A stretch of 64,000 nt of DNA, taken from Fulvia fulva (lineage: Eukaryota > Ascomycota > Dothideomycetes > Mycosphaerellales > Mycosphaerellaceae). Position 1 is the first letter of the stretch, and every line of letters starts with the position of its first letter. Below are positions 32,737 to 43,444 of the stretch, piece after piece. The stretch spans positions 1-64,000 of the forward strand of contig NC_063012.1 of NCBI RefSeq assembly GCF_020509005.1, written 5' to 3'. Position numbers and translations under genes: made by a program. The notes under the pieces are model-generated. The model saw only the letters and a program-made list of their open reading frames with translations. It searched no databases and had not been told where the DNA came from.

Positions 32737-32938
32737 GTATAAGACAATCGGAGGGAAAGAGGTAGAATGACCAAACCGGGATGAAGGCAGTCTGCCTGCT
32801 CTTTGCATCGGTGGTAAGGGGGACTCTTTGCAAAGGAGTGCAAGCAAACTTGAGAGTGTGCTGTCTTGCCACTCCAATGATGCCGGATCATCGCATGAAA
32901 GTGACTGGAGTCCTTCTCCAGTAAGGAACCTCCTCACC

Positions 32939-33223
32939 ATGTCGGAAGTACCTTCATCGCCAGCAACAAGCAAGTTTCCAGCCTACCAAGAGACGCCTCA
33001 GCCAGAAGCTCAACCACTCCAAATGGCGCATCGCTGCCTGATCGAGCCTGCAGGCGGACGACACAAGCATCCTCACTGCGACGCCATGAACGCCGTCGGC
33101 TACGTCGTTCGGACCTCCAAGCTCTACAGGTATGGCGGTCCAGTTGTGCGCGTAGAGTACTCAGGCCTCTGCTGTGACGTGATGGTCTGCGCGAAGGGAA
33201 TAAGCACCTACTGCCGAGACTAA
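32939..33223 (+). CDS. small cysteine-rich hypothetical protein
   Basis: A 94-aa frame from ATG 32939 to TAA 33221-33223. The C-terminal 65 residues hold six cysteines (RCLIE, HCDAM, LCCDVMVC, YCRD) and several Tyr/Val strands. The N-terminus is Pro/Gln/Ser-rich without a hydrophobic signal segment, so secretion would need an unseen upstream exon. No family is recognised. It lies between a decayed GST and an Hce2-type secreted protein, in effector-like surroundings. It could be a non-coding open frame; the cysteine spacing is the main support. Confidence 0.35.
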   Translation: MSEVPSSPATSKFPAYQETPQPEAQPLQMAHRCLIEPAGGRHKHPHCDAMNAVGYVVRTSKLYRYGGPVVRVEYSGLCCDVMVCAKGISTYCRD

Positions 33224-33706
33224 ATTCCATTCACGACAGAGCAGCTGATAGCTGGCGAAGCACCATCAGCGGCAGGGCGGAAACGCCAGGCTGACGAGGC
33301 TGAAGGCTCTGCATCTTTGACGGTAGGTGCTAGTCCGTACAAAAGGGTTGCCGTTCGTTCCATGAGAAGGACTGCACGGGCGATGGATACGAACCGTTGG
33401 AGCCGAATAAGGGGTTAGAGGATCATGATGTGCCGAAGCAGACCAGGAGATGATGGTCTGGTTCGACGATTCTGCGAATCAGGCTGGAGGCATGGACGGT
33501 TATCGAAAGGCTTTAGTGTGGATGCCGAACTGTGATGTCTGTATCAGAGCTGTGTGTGGTTGAAAGATCAAGTCGTATGGTTGACTACTAGCTTCAAGAT
33601 CCATTCCGTTGCTCTGTATATTTGATTATGCCCAAGCTTCGACACCAGAAATGCCATGTTCAGCTCTGCTACAACCTGGTTCTAGCAAACCCGTCTGACG
33701 CGGCCT
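33224..33706. other. intergenic region, no supported gene
   Basis: Lies downstream of the cysteine-rich frame and of the convergent effector gene; it probably holds both 3' UTRs. No repeats or open frames of note. Confidence 0.6.
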
Positions 33707-34260
33707 CTAGTCATCGTTGGACGGGTTGTACGATGAGCTGGCAACAATCCACTGAACTCTGACCTGACCACCACGATCCACAGAATCGCACGTAACTTCG
33801 CCCTCCGCGGAGACAATTTGGTTGTAGGTGCCCTTGCTGGAAACCTTGTTGGCCTCACCGAAGTTTTTGACAGAATCAGTGAGAAGGTCAACGGCATCCG
33901 CACCGCCAACCAAGCCATTCCGCCAGCCAGCAATGACGCGGACGTTGAATGCACCTGGAAATGGTATGTCAGTATATTCAAGAATTGTCGTGGGAGGCTC
34001 TGTGACGTACAATCGCCATATCCGCCGAATGGTCTCGCCCAGCTGTGGGACACTGAGAATTGAGAATCTCTATTGATGTTTTCAACCATCTGCCGGCAGT
34101 CATTGACTGGTGCCTGTGGAATGTCAAAGTCTTGGCCGTTGTTAAAAGTTGAGGCATCGCAGCGGTTTGAGCCGGGCGAGTTGCCAGCGTTCCGAGGCAG
34201 AACGTTGCCCATGACTAGCAGAGGGGCGAACACGGCGGCGGCGGCGGCGTTGAAGAGCAT
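33707..34260 (-). CDS. secreted Hce2/Ecp2-like effector candidate
   Basis: Two exons on the minus strand (34260-34011 and 33954-33707) around a 56-bp intron (GTACGT...TTTCCAG) give 165 aa. The start is ATG 34260; the frame extends upstream only through a GTG. A signal peptide (MLFNAAAAAVFAPLLVMGNVLPR) precedes a mature domain with four cysteines: NRC, NDCRQM, GDCAF (its Cys codon is completed across the splice) and VTCDSV. The order DC..M.E.I, G.CAF.V, D..DLL.DSV..F, then G.V.C and W at the end matches Hce2, the domain of Cladosporium fulvum Ecp2, a secreted protein that acts in the plant apoplast. The assignment is by pattern only. The gene lies about 34 kb from the telomere beside decayed secreted proteins. 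Confidence 0.75.
33955..34010 (-). other. intron of the Hce2-like gene
   Basis: A 56-bp GT...AG intron. Splicing joins GAT T to GT GCA, giving the Asp-Cys-Ala-Phe run expected in the domain; without splicing the frame diverges into unrelated sequence. Confidence 0.8.
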
Positions 34261-34388
34261 CGTGAAGCTGGTTGTATGGTCGTGTGATGTTGGCACAGGA
34301 GGAAGAGTGGTGTTGTGTGGAGAGTGTACTGTTGTTCGAAGTTCGGTGAAGGTAAACTTGGTGGGCGTTGAGGCGCATACTTAGGGGA

Positions 34389-34804
34389 CTATAAATACCG
34401 TTCCCAACACTCGAGGTCATTTCTGGTGGCGAATTTGATCGAACTGTAAGGCTGCATCTTGAGACACGATCCTTGGACTGGGCATCGCACGAAACGCCCT
34501 ACCCAGGCCATAGCGTTCGACTTGGGCAGTGCACTGTTGCAACCTGCTTCGTAACTCATGTAGCCAAGGGTCCAGATTTGGATTTCCTGGGATCTAGGAT
34601 TTGACACCTAGACGGTAAACTCCTTCGTCTTGGAATCGTACAGCGTCTGTCAGCAGCGGAGTTACATTTCCCGTTAGTGCAGATCGTCTTATCCCAGCGG
34701 AAAGCAGGATCATAGCCATCGGCCGGCGCAAACACTGCGAACGCTAAAGTAAAGATGTTCCTCCGGTGCTGACAGACGCTGTATGTTGCTAAAGGTGGTG
34801 ACAC
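34389..34804 (-). pseudogene. possible decayed small cysteine-rich protein
   Basis: Two overlapping minus-strand frames look protein-like. One has a hydrophobic run, NIFTLAFAVFAPADGYD, then CTNGKC and RRC. The other (34607-34389) has MSYEAGCNSALP, RFVRCPVQGSCLK and LECWERYL before its stop. They are in different frames with no clear splice pair, and no good ATG precedes the hydrophobic run. This could be the remains of a small secreted protein next to the Hce2-like gene, or chance. Confidence 0.25.
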
Positions 34805-35759
34805 TCGTTGTTCTGAGTAGCGCCACGTGCCGCGTCACGACCTGGGAGTACGAGCATCCACTGCATCCCTCTGAAGACTCACCGCCAAATAGCTCCCGCT
34901 AGTTTCCATCTGAAGACAAGGAAACCTTGGCTGCAACCCTTGACGATGCTAATTTGACAGACGATTGACAACGATTTTCGGCTAACCACAGCCTCGCACT
35001 AGGATTGCCCCCGTCTCATAAACACCTACAGTCTCTGTTCACCTCCGATCGTTACCCACCGGTTTGACTGGCTTTTGCAAGGTCGAGAAAGAAGCATAAC
35101 CAGCATCGATAGTGCTTCCGGATGCTATGAAACTGCGCTTAGCCGGGTATTAGAGTGCTTTTACGGTGTTTCTGTCGTCCTCTTGCCTACTTCTGGACGT
35201 TACAGGGTTAAAGTGGGTAACGATCGGACGTGGAAGCAGACTGTACAGGACTGCACAGGGATAGCGCCTTCCAGGCACAACTTCCAGCTTGGGGTACGCT
35301 GTTCCTCACGACCAGGATGAAATTGCTGGAATAGCGGCGTACAGGTCGACACGGCACCGAGGTGACCAGAATCCGGAGTGACCCTTGCAGATGTTAGAAA
35401 TGCTATGTACAGTATCAAGCGAGATCAGCAAGGCTACGGCATTGGTAGATGAAGCGATCGTGACAAGTGTCCTTTGCGATAATGTTGAGCAGGTCAACAA
35501 AGGATGAAGACGATGTCTCTTCGAATTGGCGATGAGTCAGCATTGTTTCGACATCTTCATTCTTGCCGTCGACATCTCTTCTCTCTCATCATCATCACCT
35601 TCGATCGGCCGTTTTCATCATCGCAGCAACCCGAGCATATCACTGCCTTATCACCATAACATTGATTCGAGCACGCACTGAGACTGCACATACGACAGCC
35701 TGCTCAAGTCGGCGAACTTATAGCCAGCTTCTTCGTGAAGGACATCATCTACAGCAACT
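34805..35759. other. intergenic region, no supported gene
   Basis: Normal composition and no RIP. Open frames are short and overlap on both strands. The right end is the 3' flank of the amine oxidase gene. Confidence 0.55.
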
Positions 35760-37562
35760 TTAGTTCTTCAGCACTCCAGCCACCGGCGACACGACATAGG
35801 ACTCATCCTCCAACCCGATCCACCGCCCCATCCACCTCTGATTCAGCTCCTTAGCCTCCTCCACCATCCCAAGCTCCAGCAGCAACTGCACCGAACCCCT
35901 CACAGACTCATGCAGACTCGAGCTGACCCACGCATGCGTTGGTGCGGTATGTTCTCCAAGAAAGATGATATTCTTCTCCGTTCTATGATACGCCGGAATA
36001 TACAGCTTATGCTGCTCGACGTCCGGCCTTGTCCACGAAGTCGCCGTGAACTCGTCCTGCAACCAACAAAGTCTCTCATAATCACCAGTGTACAGATCAC
36101 GGGCCTCCTCGCCGTGTAGTGAGACGATAGCATCAAGAACGAGATCGACGTGGGTCTGGTCGAACATGCTCACGAAGCGGTCGCTCCAGTCTCCGCCGCG
36201 GTAGTGGATGATGACACCGGGACGGCCAGTCTCGTTGAGGCCGTAGCCCGGGTAGTAGAGAGCGCCGACTGCAATGCTTTCGGGTTGAGAGTAACCACCA
36301 AATATTGGGCGTTCGCCTTTCTCCCAGAAGCGTTCTTCGAAAAGTAAGGCGACCTTGCATGCTGACTTGAATCGCAGACCGGCTTCGCTGATGGCGCGGC
36401 TGAGGACCGAGGAGAAGGCTGGAAGGTCCATGAAGCGGGTCATCGTGAAGGGAGCGGCCATGAGGGTGTAGTCGTACTCTTTGCACCCGAAGGTACGGTT
36501 CTTGCCGGATCCTGTCTGCCAGGTGATGCGGTTCTTGCTGGTGGTGTTGCCGGACTCGATGGCCTCTACTTTCGTCACCTTGCGGTTGAGAAACAGCCTG
36601 TCCTGGACATGAGGAATGAACGCATCGGAGAGACGGTCGAAGCCACCATCAACGCACTTCCATTCAGTCTCACCCAGAGCACTGTCACTACCTTCCTGCG
36701 CTAGGTTGGAATTGTGGACCATCTCATCCCAGAAGACATCATAGTCGGTTCCTGTCCAGATGGAATCGGTAACATTCTCGCTTGCACCTAACACAGTCCG
36801 CATCAAAGCTTGCTCGGAATAGTCATCCAGATTCGCCTCCATGGCATGCTTGTGTGCACGCCAGACGTCTCGCTGGATCGACTTCAAAGTCTTCTCGTCC
36901 TTCAAGAGCTTGTCCATCTCTGCTTTGGTGTCCTTGTACTCCTGGGTAGACAGTCCGGACTTCGACGCCAAACTTGCGTTAGCAGCAATCTCCGCTCTTG
37001 TAGGAATACGACCATCTGGATGTCGTCCGGTACCTCTCGCAAGAAGCTCATTTGGAGAGTGCTGAATCCAAGGTATGAAGCCCACTTCCCATTTCGGATC
37101 ATGCTGATTGAGCTCATTCAGCCAATCCGCCAACTGCCATACCATGCGATGATCAGTGTACTCATGCGTAGAGTTGTCGCTCTTGTACGTGATGCTGTAG
37201 GGCAGTCGCATCGGCCCCATCTCTGCAAACTCCTGCGTACCGCCCACGAACTTCGTCCTGAACCGCCCTCCAACTCGATCGCTGGCTTCTATGATCTCCC
37301 AATTGTGGATACCGATGCTTTCGAGCATGAGTGCTGTTGACAGGCCGGTGATTCCAGCTCCAACAATCGCAATCGAGACATTGTCGCGGCGTGGGATCGC
37401 TGTAGAGCTGATTGCGGCGACTCCGTCGAACCAAGCACCAAGTGAATCGAAGTCCTGTAGTAAAGGTTTGTCGTTGCTTTGCTGACGAGTCTGGATGACA
37501 GGAGTGCTTGAAGCGAGTGCCAGCAAAGACGCCAGGGACAGGATCGAAGTGGCCTTGAACAT
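35760..37562 (-). CDS. secreted L-amino-acid oxidase (FAD amine oxidase)
   Basis: An intronless 600-aa protein from ATG 37562 (an upstream in-frame TTG is ignored). A signal peptide (MFKATSILSLASLLALASSTP) is followed by the FAD-binding Rossmann motif VGAGITGLSTALMLE (about 67-81), then GGRFRT and the MGPMRLP segment, whose Arg contacts the amino-acid carboxylate in L-amino-acid oxidases. Near the C-terminus, GEHTAPTHAWVSSSLHESVRG is the second FAD contact. Several N-glycosylation sequons support secretion. The enzyme converts amino acids to keto acids with release of ammonia and hydrogen peroxide, which can serve nitrogen scavenging or antagonism. It faces away from the amidase gene with 656 bp between the starts, so a shared control region is possible. 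Confidence 0.88.
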   Translation of the reverse strand: MFKATSILSLASLLALASSTPVIQTRQQSNDKPLLQDFDSLGAWFDGVAAISSTAIPRRDNVSIAIVGAGITGLSTALMLESIGIHNWEIIEASDRVGGRFRTKFVGGTQEFAEMGPMRLPYSITYKSDNSTHEYTDHRMVWQLADWLNELNQHDPKWEVGFIPWIQHSPNELLARGTGRHPDGRIPTRAEIAANASLASKSGLSTQEYKDTKAEMDKLLKDEKTLKSIQRDVWRAHKHAMEANLDDYSEQALMRTVLGASENVTDSIWTGTDYDVFWDEMVHNSNLAQEGSDSALGETEWKCVDGGFDRLSDAFIPHVQDRLFLNRKVTKVEAIESGNTTSKNRITWQTGSGKNRTFGCKEYDYTLMAAPFTMTRFMDLPAFSSVLSRAISEAGLRFKSACKVALLFEERFWEKGERPIFGGYSQPESIAVGALYYPGYGLNETGRPGVIIHYRGGDWSDRFVSMFDQTHVDLVLDAIVSLHGEEARDLYTGDYERLCWLQDEFTATSWTRPDVEQHKLYIPAYHRTEKNIIFLGEHTAPTHAWVSSSLHESVRGSVQLLLELGMVEEAKELNQRWMGRWIGLEDESYVVSPVAGVLKN

Positions 37563-38111
37563 CTTGTCGGCGGTCAAGCTTCACCAAGCATAGAACATTG
37601 CACTTTGGCCATCCTCTTCCATTTGTACGATGACACGACTCGTCTCTGCATCAACATCCCACGCCACCTTCGTACCAGCTTGGAAAATCTTTCCGAAACA
37701 GCGACTCCAATATACGATGATCCCAGCACCGTGATGGCCGAACCCATGCAACATCCACGCGGGACGCTGTCGGTACTTTGTGAAGCTGCATAGTGAGCAA
37801 GTAAAACAACCCTAATGAAACCTACTGCGAGACTACTGTTGGCAGTAAACAAAGTTGATACTGCCGATAGGCTTGGACCGAGAGCTCGTGCTAATCTACG
37901 GCGTACGACAGCAAAAGCTCGCAGCGCTTTGTAGGCGTGAGGCGTGCGGTCTACCGTACAGCTGGCTTGGCGGGCCCTGAGCTCCAACAGGTAGTACCAA
38001 AACCAGTGGGAAGGGTATCCGGTGGTATCATGCGCTAGGTTCTGAGCAAGATGTACTGCATCCCCACAATAGATGGTGACATGTCGGTCTACTCTCGGTG
38101 GGACTTGAAGG

Positions 38112-38163
<52 letters not shown>

Positions 38164-38218
38164 TGGAAGGCCTGGAAGTGGTCTTTCGTGAGAGTCTGGC
38201 AACATACCGAGTCGGTGT
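37563..38218. promoter_or_regulatory. divergent promoter region between oxidase and amidase genes
   Basis: A 656-bp region with the start codons of two secreted nitrogen-releasing enzymes facing outward. It contains a long TG dinucleotide tract (about 38112-38162). No specific transcription-factor site is claimed. Confidence 0.45.
38112..38162. repeat. (TG)n microsatellite
   Basis: About 25 uninterrupted TG units, 57 bp upstream of the amidase ATG. Such tracts can form Z-DNA and vary in length between strains. It keeps TpG intact, which shows that this locus has not been touched by RIP. Confidence 0.9.
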
Positions 38219-40166
38219 ATGCGTTCTGAGCTTCTAAGCACGATGCTGACGTTCATGCGAACGACAATCGGGCTATCCCTGTTCTTGGCCAGCGGCGCAG
38301 CCGCGATCTCAACGACTGGACGTACGGCGACGCTCAATGGAATACAGTACTACATTCCATCAGAGGCTACTGGACACATTGACATATCGTCGACGGCGCT
38401 CACAGTCGGAGATGGCTTACTGCCTCTGACTGTCGCCAGCACGAATGCGTCTTCTTTCGAAGTCAACGAGCTCGAAGCCCTGATCGAAAAGTATGCTGAG
38501 GACGATGTATGGCAAGAGGTGTTTCTAGAAGGTGAGTGTTCAAGCGAGCAATATCAATAGCCGCATACTGACAAGAACAGCACTTTATGTTCAAAGCTCG
38601 AAGTCACGAATCTACAACACGACTCTGGAATCGGGTGTGAACCAGACCACAGCCGTAGTCGCGAGTAACAGCAATGCGATACTGCCAAATGGACCATACT
38701 TTGTCACCGCTTCTGGCTCACTCTATCAAGCCTACCGCCTGTACCCAGATACCCAAGGCGCATTCGTCTCAGCGTGCATTGGCTCCGGTGACGGATATCA
38801 TAATCTTCCAGCCGGACAGTTCGACTCGTCGCTTGCAGTCGCAGTTCCCTCGCGCTTATCATACACCAGAACATCAGGGAAACCACTCGCCGGAGTCCGG
38901 ATAGGAATCAAAGATATCTACGACATCAAAGGTCTCAGAACATCCAACGGCAACCGCGCCTGGCAACAGTTCTATCCTGTTGCAAACGAGACTGCAATCG
39001 CAGTCCAGAATCTGGTCGATGCTGGGGCTATTGTAGTTGGCAAGAGGAAGACCAGTCAGTTTGCCGTTGGGAAGACAGCTACAGCGGATTGAGTCGACTA
39101 TGATGCTCCGTTCAATCTTCGTGCAGACAGATATCAAGATCCATCTTCATCTTCCGCTGGACCTGCAGCTGGAGAGGCGTCATATGACTGGCTTGACATC
39201 ACCCTGGGATCTGAAAATGGAGGCAGCATTCGCAGTCCAGTACAGTACAACGGTATCTTCGGCAACAGGCCGAGCCATGGTCTCGTCTCACTGGACAATG
39301 TCATGCCTCTCTCTCCGTCATTCGATACAGCAGGCCTGTTTGCACGAGATCCATCGCTCTGGAGGACAGCCCTGCACGCCTTATATCGCTCGAACATAAC
39401 TTCCACGCCATCGTTCCCCTCGCAGATCCTGACCATCGGCTTCCCCGCTGCAATCCAGTCCAATCTGGACGCCACATACTTCGACTTCCTGCACAACCAC
39501 ACAACCTTCCTCTCCGCCAACACCACCACTTTCAACCTCACCACCTCCTGGGCCTCAACAGACCCCTCTGGTCCGTCCTTCAATGTCTACATCAACAACA
39601 CCTACGATCAGATCACCGCGAAAGACCAAGCCACACTGGTCCGCAATCCGTTTTATGCCGACTACGCCGCTGCTCACGAGGGCCGTGTACCATTCGTCAA
39701 CCCCAGTCCTCTCGACCGCTGGGCTGTGGGCGATAACACCACCGAAACTGCGTACCGCGAAGCGCTGGTAAATAAGGAGACCTTCGCCGCCTGGCTCGAC
39801 GAGGAAGTGCTACCAGCAGACGAAGCGTCCTGTTCAAAGTACCTGATGGTCTACATTCCTCGGATCCCGGCGCCGAAGTATCGCAACGCATACTTGAAAG
39901 GTGTGACGCCACCGTCTGCGTTTAGTACGAGTAGGATCAGTCCGATGGGTGGTGTGCCGGATTGTGTTGTGCCGATCGGGGAGGTGGAGTACTGGTCGGA
40001 CATCACCAGGCGTACTGAGTATTTGCCGGTATCTGTTGATTTCATGGCGAGGAGAGGGTGTGATGGACTGATTGTGGATTTGGTTGAGGCGTTGTATCAG
40101 AGGGGGATTGTGAGGGAGGTGAAGACGGGGCGGAGTTTGGTCGCTGGTGGGGAGACACTGGTGTGA
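38219..40166 (+). pseudogene. secreted amidase-signature enzyme with one in-frame UGA
   Basis: Exon 1 is 38219-38531, a 49-bp intron (GTGAGT...AACAG) follows at 38532-38580, and exon 2 is 38581-40166; together 632 codons. A signal peptide (LTFMRTTIGLSLFLASGAAA) is followed by [23 protein letters not shown], holding the catalytic Lys, then the Ser-rich [11 protein letters not shown] with the cis-Ser, then [12 protein letters not shown] with the Ser nucleophile. Between the Lys and Ser motifs, codon 275 is TGA (39090-39092), where the family usually has Trp in TADWVDY. The frame continues intact for 357 more codons. It hydrolyses amides to acid and ammonia in the family. Either it is a very young pseudogene, or UGA is read through, or the base is a sequencing error. 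The following bases GTC do not form the well-known CTA readthrough context. Confidence 0.8.
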
Positions 40167-40878
40167 ACAGGACCAGATAGCCATGGACGTGATATGTACG
40201 TCAAGAAGGTTAACTGTGCAAAAGAGTCGCCCGTAGCGCGATGGCAGGAGGAACATGCTATGAGCTACTTCACGGGCTGGAGCTCGTAAAATTGTCCAAT
40301 ACAGTAACCCCCCGACTGCTGTGTTGGCACTCGAGATAAACACGCTTGAGCTCAGCCGTCCCCCCAGAAGCTACTGTCGGAGGTCACAAGATTCAACGTC
40401 TCAATATTGCTTACCTCGGCGATTCCATCGACTATGGTTGCACAAGATGATGCTCGGTTGACAGGCTCAGATCTCGTGTGCGAAGTCGCATGACGGCACT
40501 CCGGAGGACCACCAAGATTGATGACTGTGATGTATGACCACTTGAGGTTTGAGAAGCTGTCTGTGTTGATGGTGCACACGTTATGAGGCAGGATCGATAT
40601 GTGGGGCTGCTGATGGCGAGTGCTCGATCTCTAGGGTTGAGAGCTGCAGTGTCGTAAACGAACGGAGGAATGTGAGTATAACATTTCAATACGAGCAAGT
40701 TGGCTAGCGAATGCTCTCGGCAGACCGCCATGAGGCAGGCTCTGATTGCACTTTTGCAATGTGCACCAATCCATCTCTATTCAATGATTCGCGTGTCATC
40801 TGGTCGTGTGCCCTGTCTCCATCGAATATTGGCCAATTCCTAGGTACGAATCATGCGGACGTCGCCCCATGCAAGATG
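40167..40878. other. intergenic region, no supported gene
   Basis: The 3' flanks of two convergent genes (amidase on plus, DUF6590-like on minus). Only short overlapping open frames are present. Confidence 0.6.
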
Positions 40879-41908
40879 CTATTTCACCCCGTATTTCTGC
40901 CTAAGCTCCATGAACCGCTTGACTGACGCCTCCGATGCCCTTCCGATCACATCAATCTTCGTGTCGAAGTTGCAATTGTTGGTGGTCGTGAACTTGATGA
41001 CCGACGCCGGGTCTAGCTTCACACTCGTGCCCCTCATCTTGTTGATCTCTAGTGGCGGGTGGTCGTTCTGCTTCTTGTACTGCTTCGCATCGACATGATA
41101 CGGGATGACCCCAACATGCTCCCTTCTAAGCTCTGGACTCTTACCCTTGAGGCCATCGCCGTTGTACGTGTGCATTGGACACTCATTCCACGAGGCCTCA
41201 TAGATCTCGACGATCATGAAGTAACCACCCTTTTGGGAGATCCTCAGTCCGTTGGGGGAGTCGAAGACATAGATGTTCTTCGTTGCATCAGTTTTCGCGT
41301 TGGGGTCGTAGCACACGCCGGTGTACCAATGCCAGATGAAGGTTCCCTAAGACTGCTGTTAGTGTCGTCCCAGAAGCACGAAAGACGTGAGAACTTACTG
41401 GTCTGAGTGTGTCGACGTCGATGCCAAAGGAGATGATCGCACCGCCGTAAGTGCGATTCGAAGCATTGTCTGTCTCTTTACTAGGGGAAGCGCGACGACT
41501 GGTCTTCTTTGAAAGTTGGCCGCCGCGCTGGCGCCCATCATGTGCACCTCTATCGGAGAACTGGACGTCGTTGCCAAACACCTTCATGTTGCCGCTCGAG
41601 TCGAGACGGTACACAGGCTGAAGATTGTGCGAACAGTTCTTCCCCTTCTTGCCCTTCCTCTCAACGTGTCGCCAATGAGCTTGGTCATCATCGTCTAGAG
41701 ATTCGCGAGCCTCATGATGTCCTTCTGGAGATGTCGAGGGGCTAAGATCAACAATGTCCTCTCCTAGGTCCTCCTCCATCGCGCTCTGGTCGCCGAGATT
41801 GAGATTGTTCAAGGACTCGAAGAAGTTTGGCTTCGGGTGTTTCAATTTCGAGTTGTTTGTCCTAGGCGGCGTAGCTGTTGCTCTAGTCTTGTCGAGAAAG
41901 TTCGACAT
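40879..41908 (-). CDS. DUF6590-like hypothetical protein
   Basis: Two exons on the minus strand, 41908-41399 and 41346-40879, around a 52-bp intron (GTAAGT...TCTTAG), give 325 aa. The start is ATG 41908. The N-terminal 150 residues are polar, acidic then basic, and probably disordered. The C-terminal domain contains GTFIWHWYTGVCYDP, GGYFMIVEIYEASWNECPMHTYNGDGLKGK, then HVGVIPY and NKMRGTSVKLDPASVIKF. This resembles the fungal DUF6590 domain, which has HTY.G.G and H..I.Y motifs; its function is unknown. There is no signal peptide or membrane segment, so it is probably cytosolic or nuclear. Confidence 0.7.
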
Positions 41909-42729
41909 GGTGGTGGTTGCCTGATGCTGTAACGCGATTGTTGATAGCAAAGTTGACCCAAGAAAGAGAGAGCATTTTTAAGATGGGTGCTGAACATGTG
42001 TTGGGCACGGTGAATGGTAAACACCACACTCGCGCATGACCTGAGCATCGTCGCCAGATCTCTGGCTTGGTGAATGGAGATGGTGTTTCGAGGGTCGTGT
42101 AGACTGACCTCGGCCTCGAAATCGAGTGAATGATAGCCCACTTCCTTCCGCGCAAGGCCTCGTGGTGTTTGAGCTTAGCCACGGCACATGATCGCCAGAC
42201 AAACACCTACTAGATGCCTTTGACCTACCGGGACAAGATCCGCGGTATAGATTTTAGAGCCTGAATTCAGAGAGAACGAGACACCTCAATGGGCGTGCTG
42301 AAGGCGACAATGTGCCACACCTCTTGATCTTCGATCTCGATCAAGTTCTGGAGCATCGACCGTTGACGCGGGCAGTAGCTGAGGCAAAAGCGGAGCTCTT
42401 GGGGGCAAAGACCAGACCTGTAGTTGCTGGAGCTTATATCACCTCGATACCGAACACAGAGTCTGGGTCTGTGTTTGATCCAGTTGATGGCGATCCTACG
42501 TGGGCCAATCCCATAGTGTTACTCGAATGGGTCCGTGATCTGCCAGGTGGGTATATCGATTGATCAAATGAGCTCATGAGGACCTTGACATCGATGACTG
42601 ACACACGAGATAGGTTGAAGTCCACGACACCTGGAGCATGAGAGCCGAAGAATCCGAGAAGAGAAGAATCGAAAGCTGGCGGATGCTGCTGCCATAGCAG
42701 TTCGGACATTGAGCCTATGGTTGTGTATA
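41909..42729. other. intergenic region, no supported gene
   Basis: Upstream of the DUF6590-like gene. A plus-strand frame of 83 codons (42312-42563) opens only at a GTG and shows no known motif. No other structure is seen. Confidence 0.45.
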
Positions 42730-43200
42730 GTCAGTCCAGTAGAGATGTATAAGTGCTCTCCCATGACATTGATGAAAGTCTCCTTGACCAGCAACCATTC
42801 TTCCTTTCGGCAGCGGTACTTAGAGACTGAGGCATATCTCCGAGCAATGTCTCCTGGTGCATCGGGGCCTTCGCCAGCTTCCTCGTTGACATAGACCTCT
42901 GCATATCCAGCTTCTTAATAGACATGAGAGCTGAGGCTGAAGATGTTGACACAACAGGCAGGGTTCTTATGGGTCGTTCGGTGCAGCATTTCCGGACCCC
43001 CGAGCTTGTTGAAGGTCGTCGCTCCCATGACAGTGGCATCGATGCAGTGGAAGTCATCCGCGGAGTGTATCCAGCGGTATCGATCGATGTCAAAGTCATG
43101 CTTGACGAGGGCGGCAATGCCTGCGCGGGTGGTGTCTTCAATGGCCGCCGTGATCATGTCCTTTTGGTAAAGGAGATAGCTTCGATTGCGATATGAGCAT
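42730..43200 (-). pseudogene. unrecognised degenerate protein-coding remnant
   Basis: The minus strand reads a protein-like frame: YLLYQKDMITAAIEDTTRAGIAALVKHDFDIDRYRW, then HCIDATVMGATTFNKL. A TAA stop follows SSHVY, and the same frame continues with EAGYAEVYVNEEAGEGPDAPGDIARRY, KEEWLLVKETFINVMGEHLYISTG. The alternation of charged and hydrophobic residues suggests a former gene. No family is recognised, and the 5' and 3' ends are not clear. It lies beside the divergently transcribed TRM11 gene. Confidence 0.35.
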
Positions 43201-43444
43201 ACTGCTTGAAGAGCAATGTCTTAGGCTTTGACCTGACGATCGTAGGATGAAGGAGGCCATGTCTGTGATAGAGCTGAAGAGGATGTTGTTGCGCCTTCAT
43301 GGATTTCGGAAGAGGTCGTGCCGAGCCGCTTACGTAAGGCACATTTCGCAGCTTTTCGGCCTTCTTCGCGACTCCAAATCGTCCTCTGCTCTGATCAACA
43401 CGATACCCGATATCGTCACCGCGGTGAACAGTCGCAGCTGAAGA

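Noticed and set aside
38112..38162. The TG tract as a coding repeat (His/Thr-rich frame)
   Set aside because: It is a dinucleotide microsatellite in a promoter; the open frame through it is an artefact.
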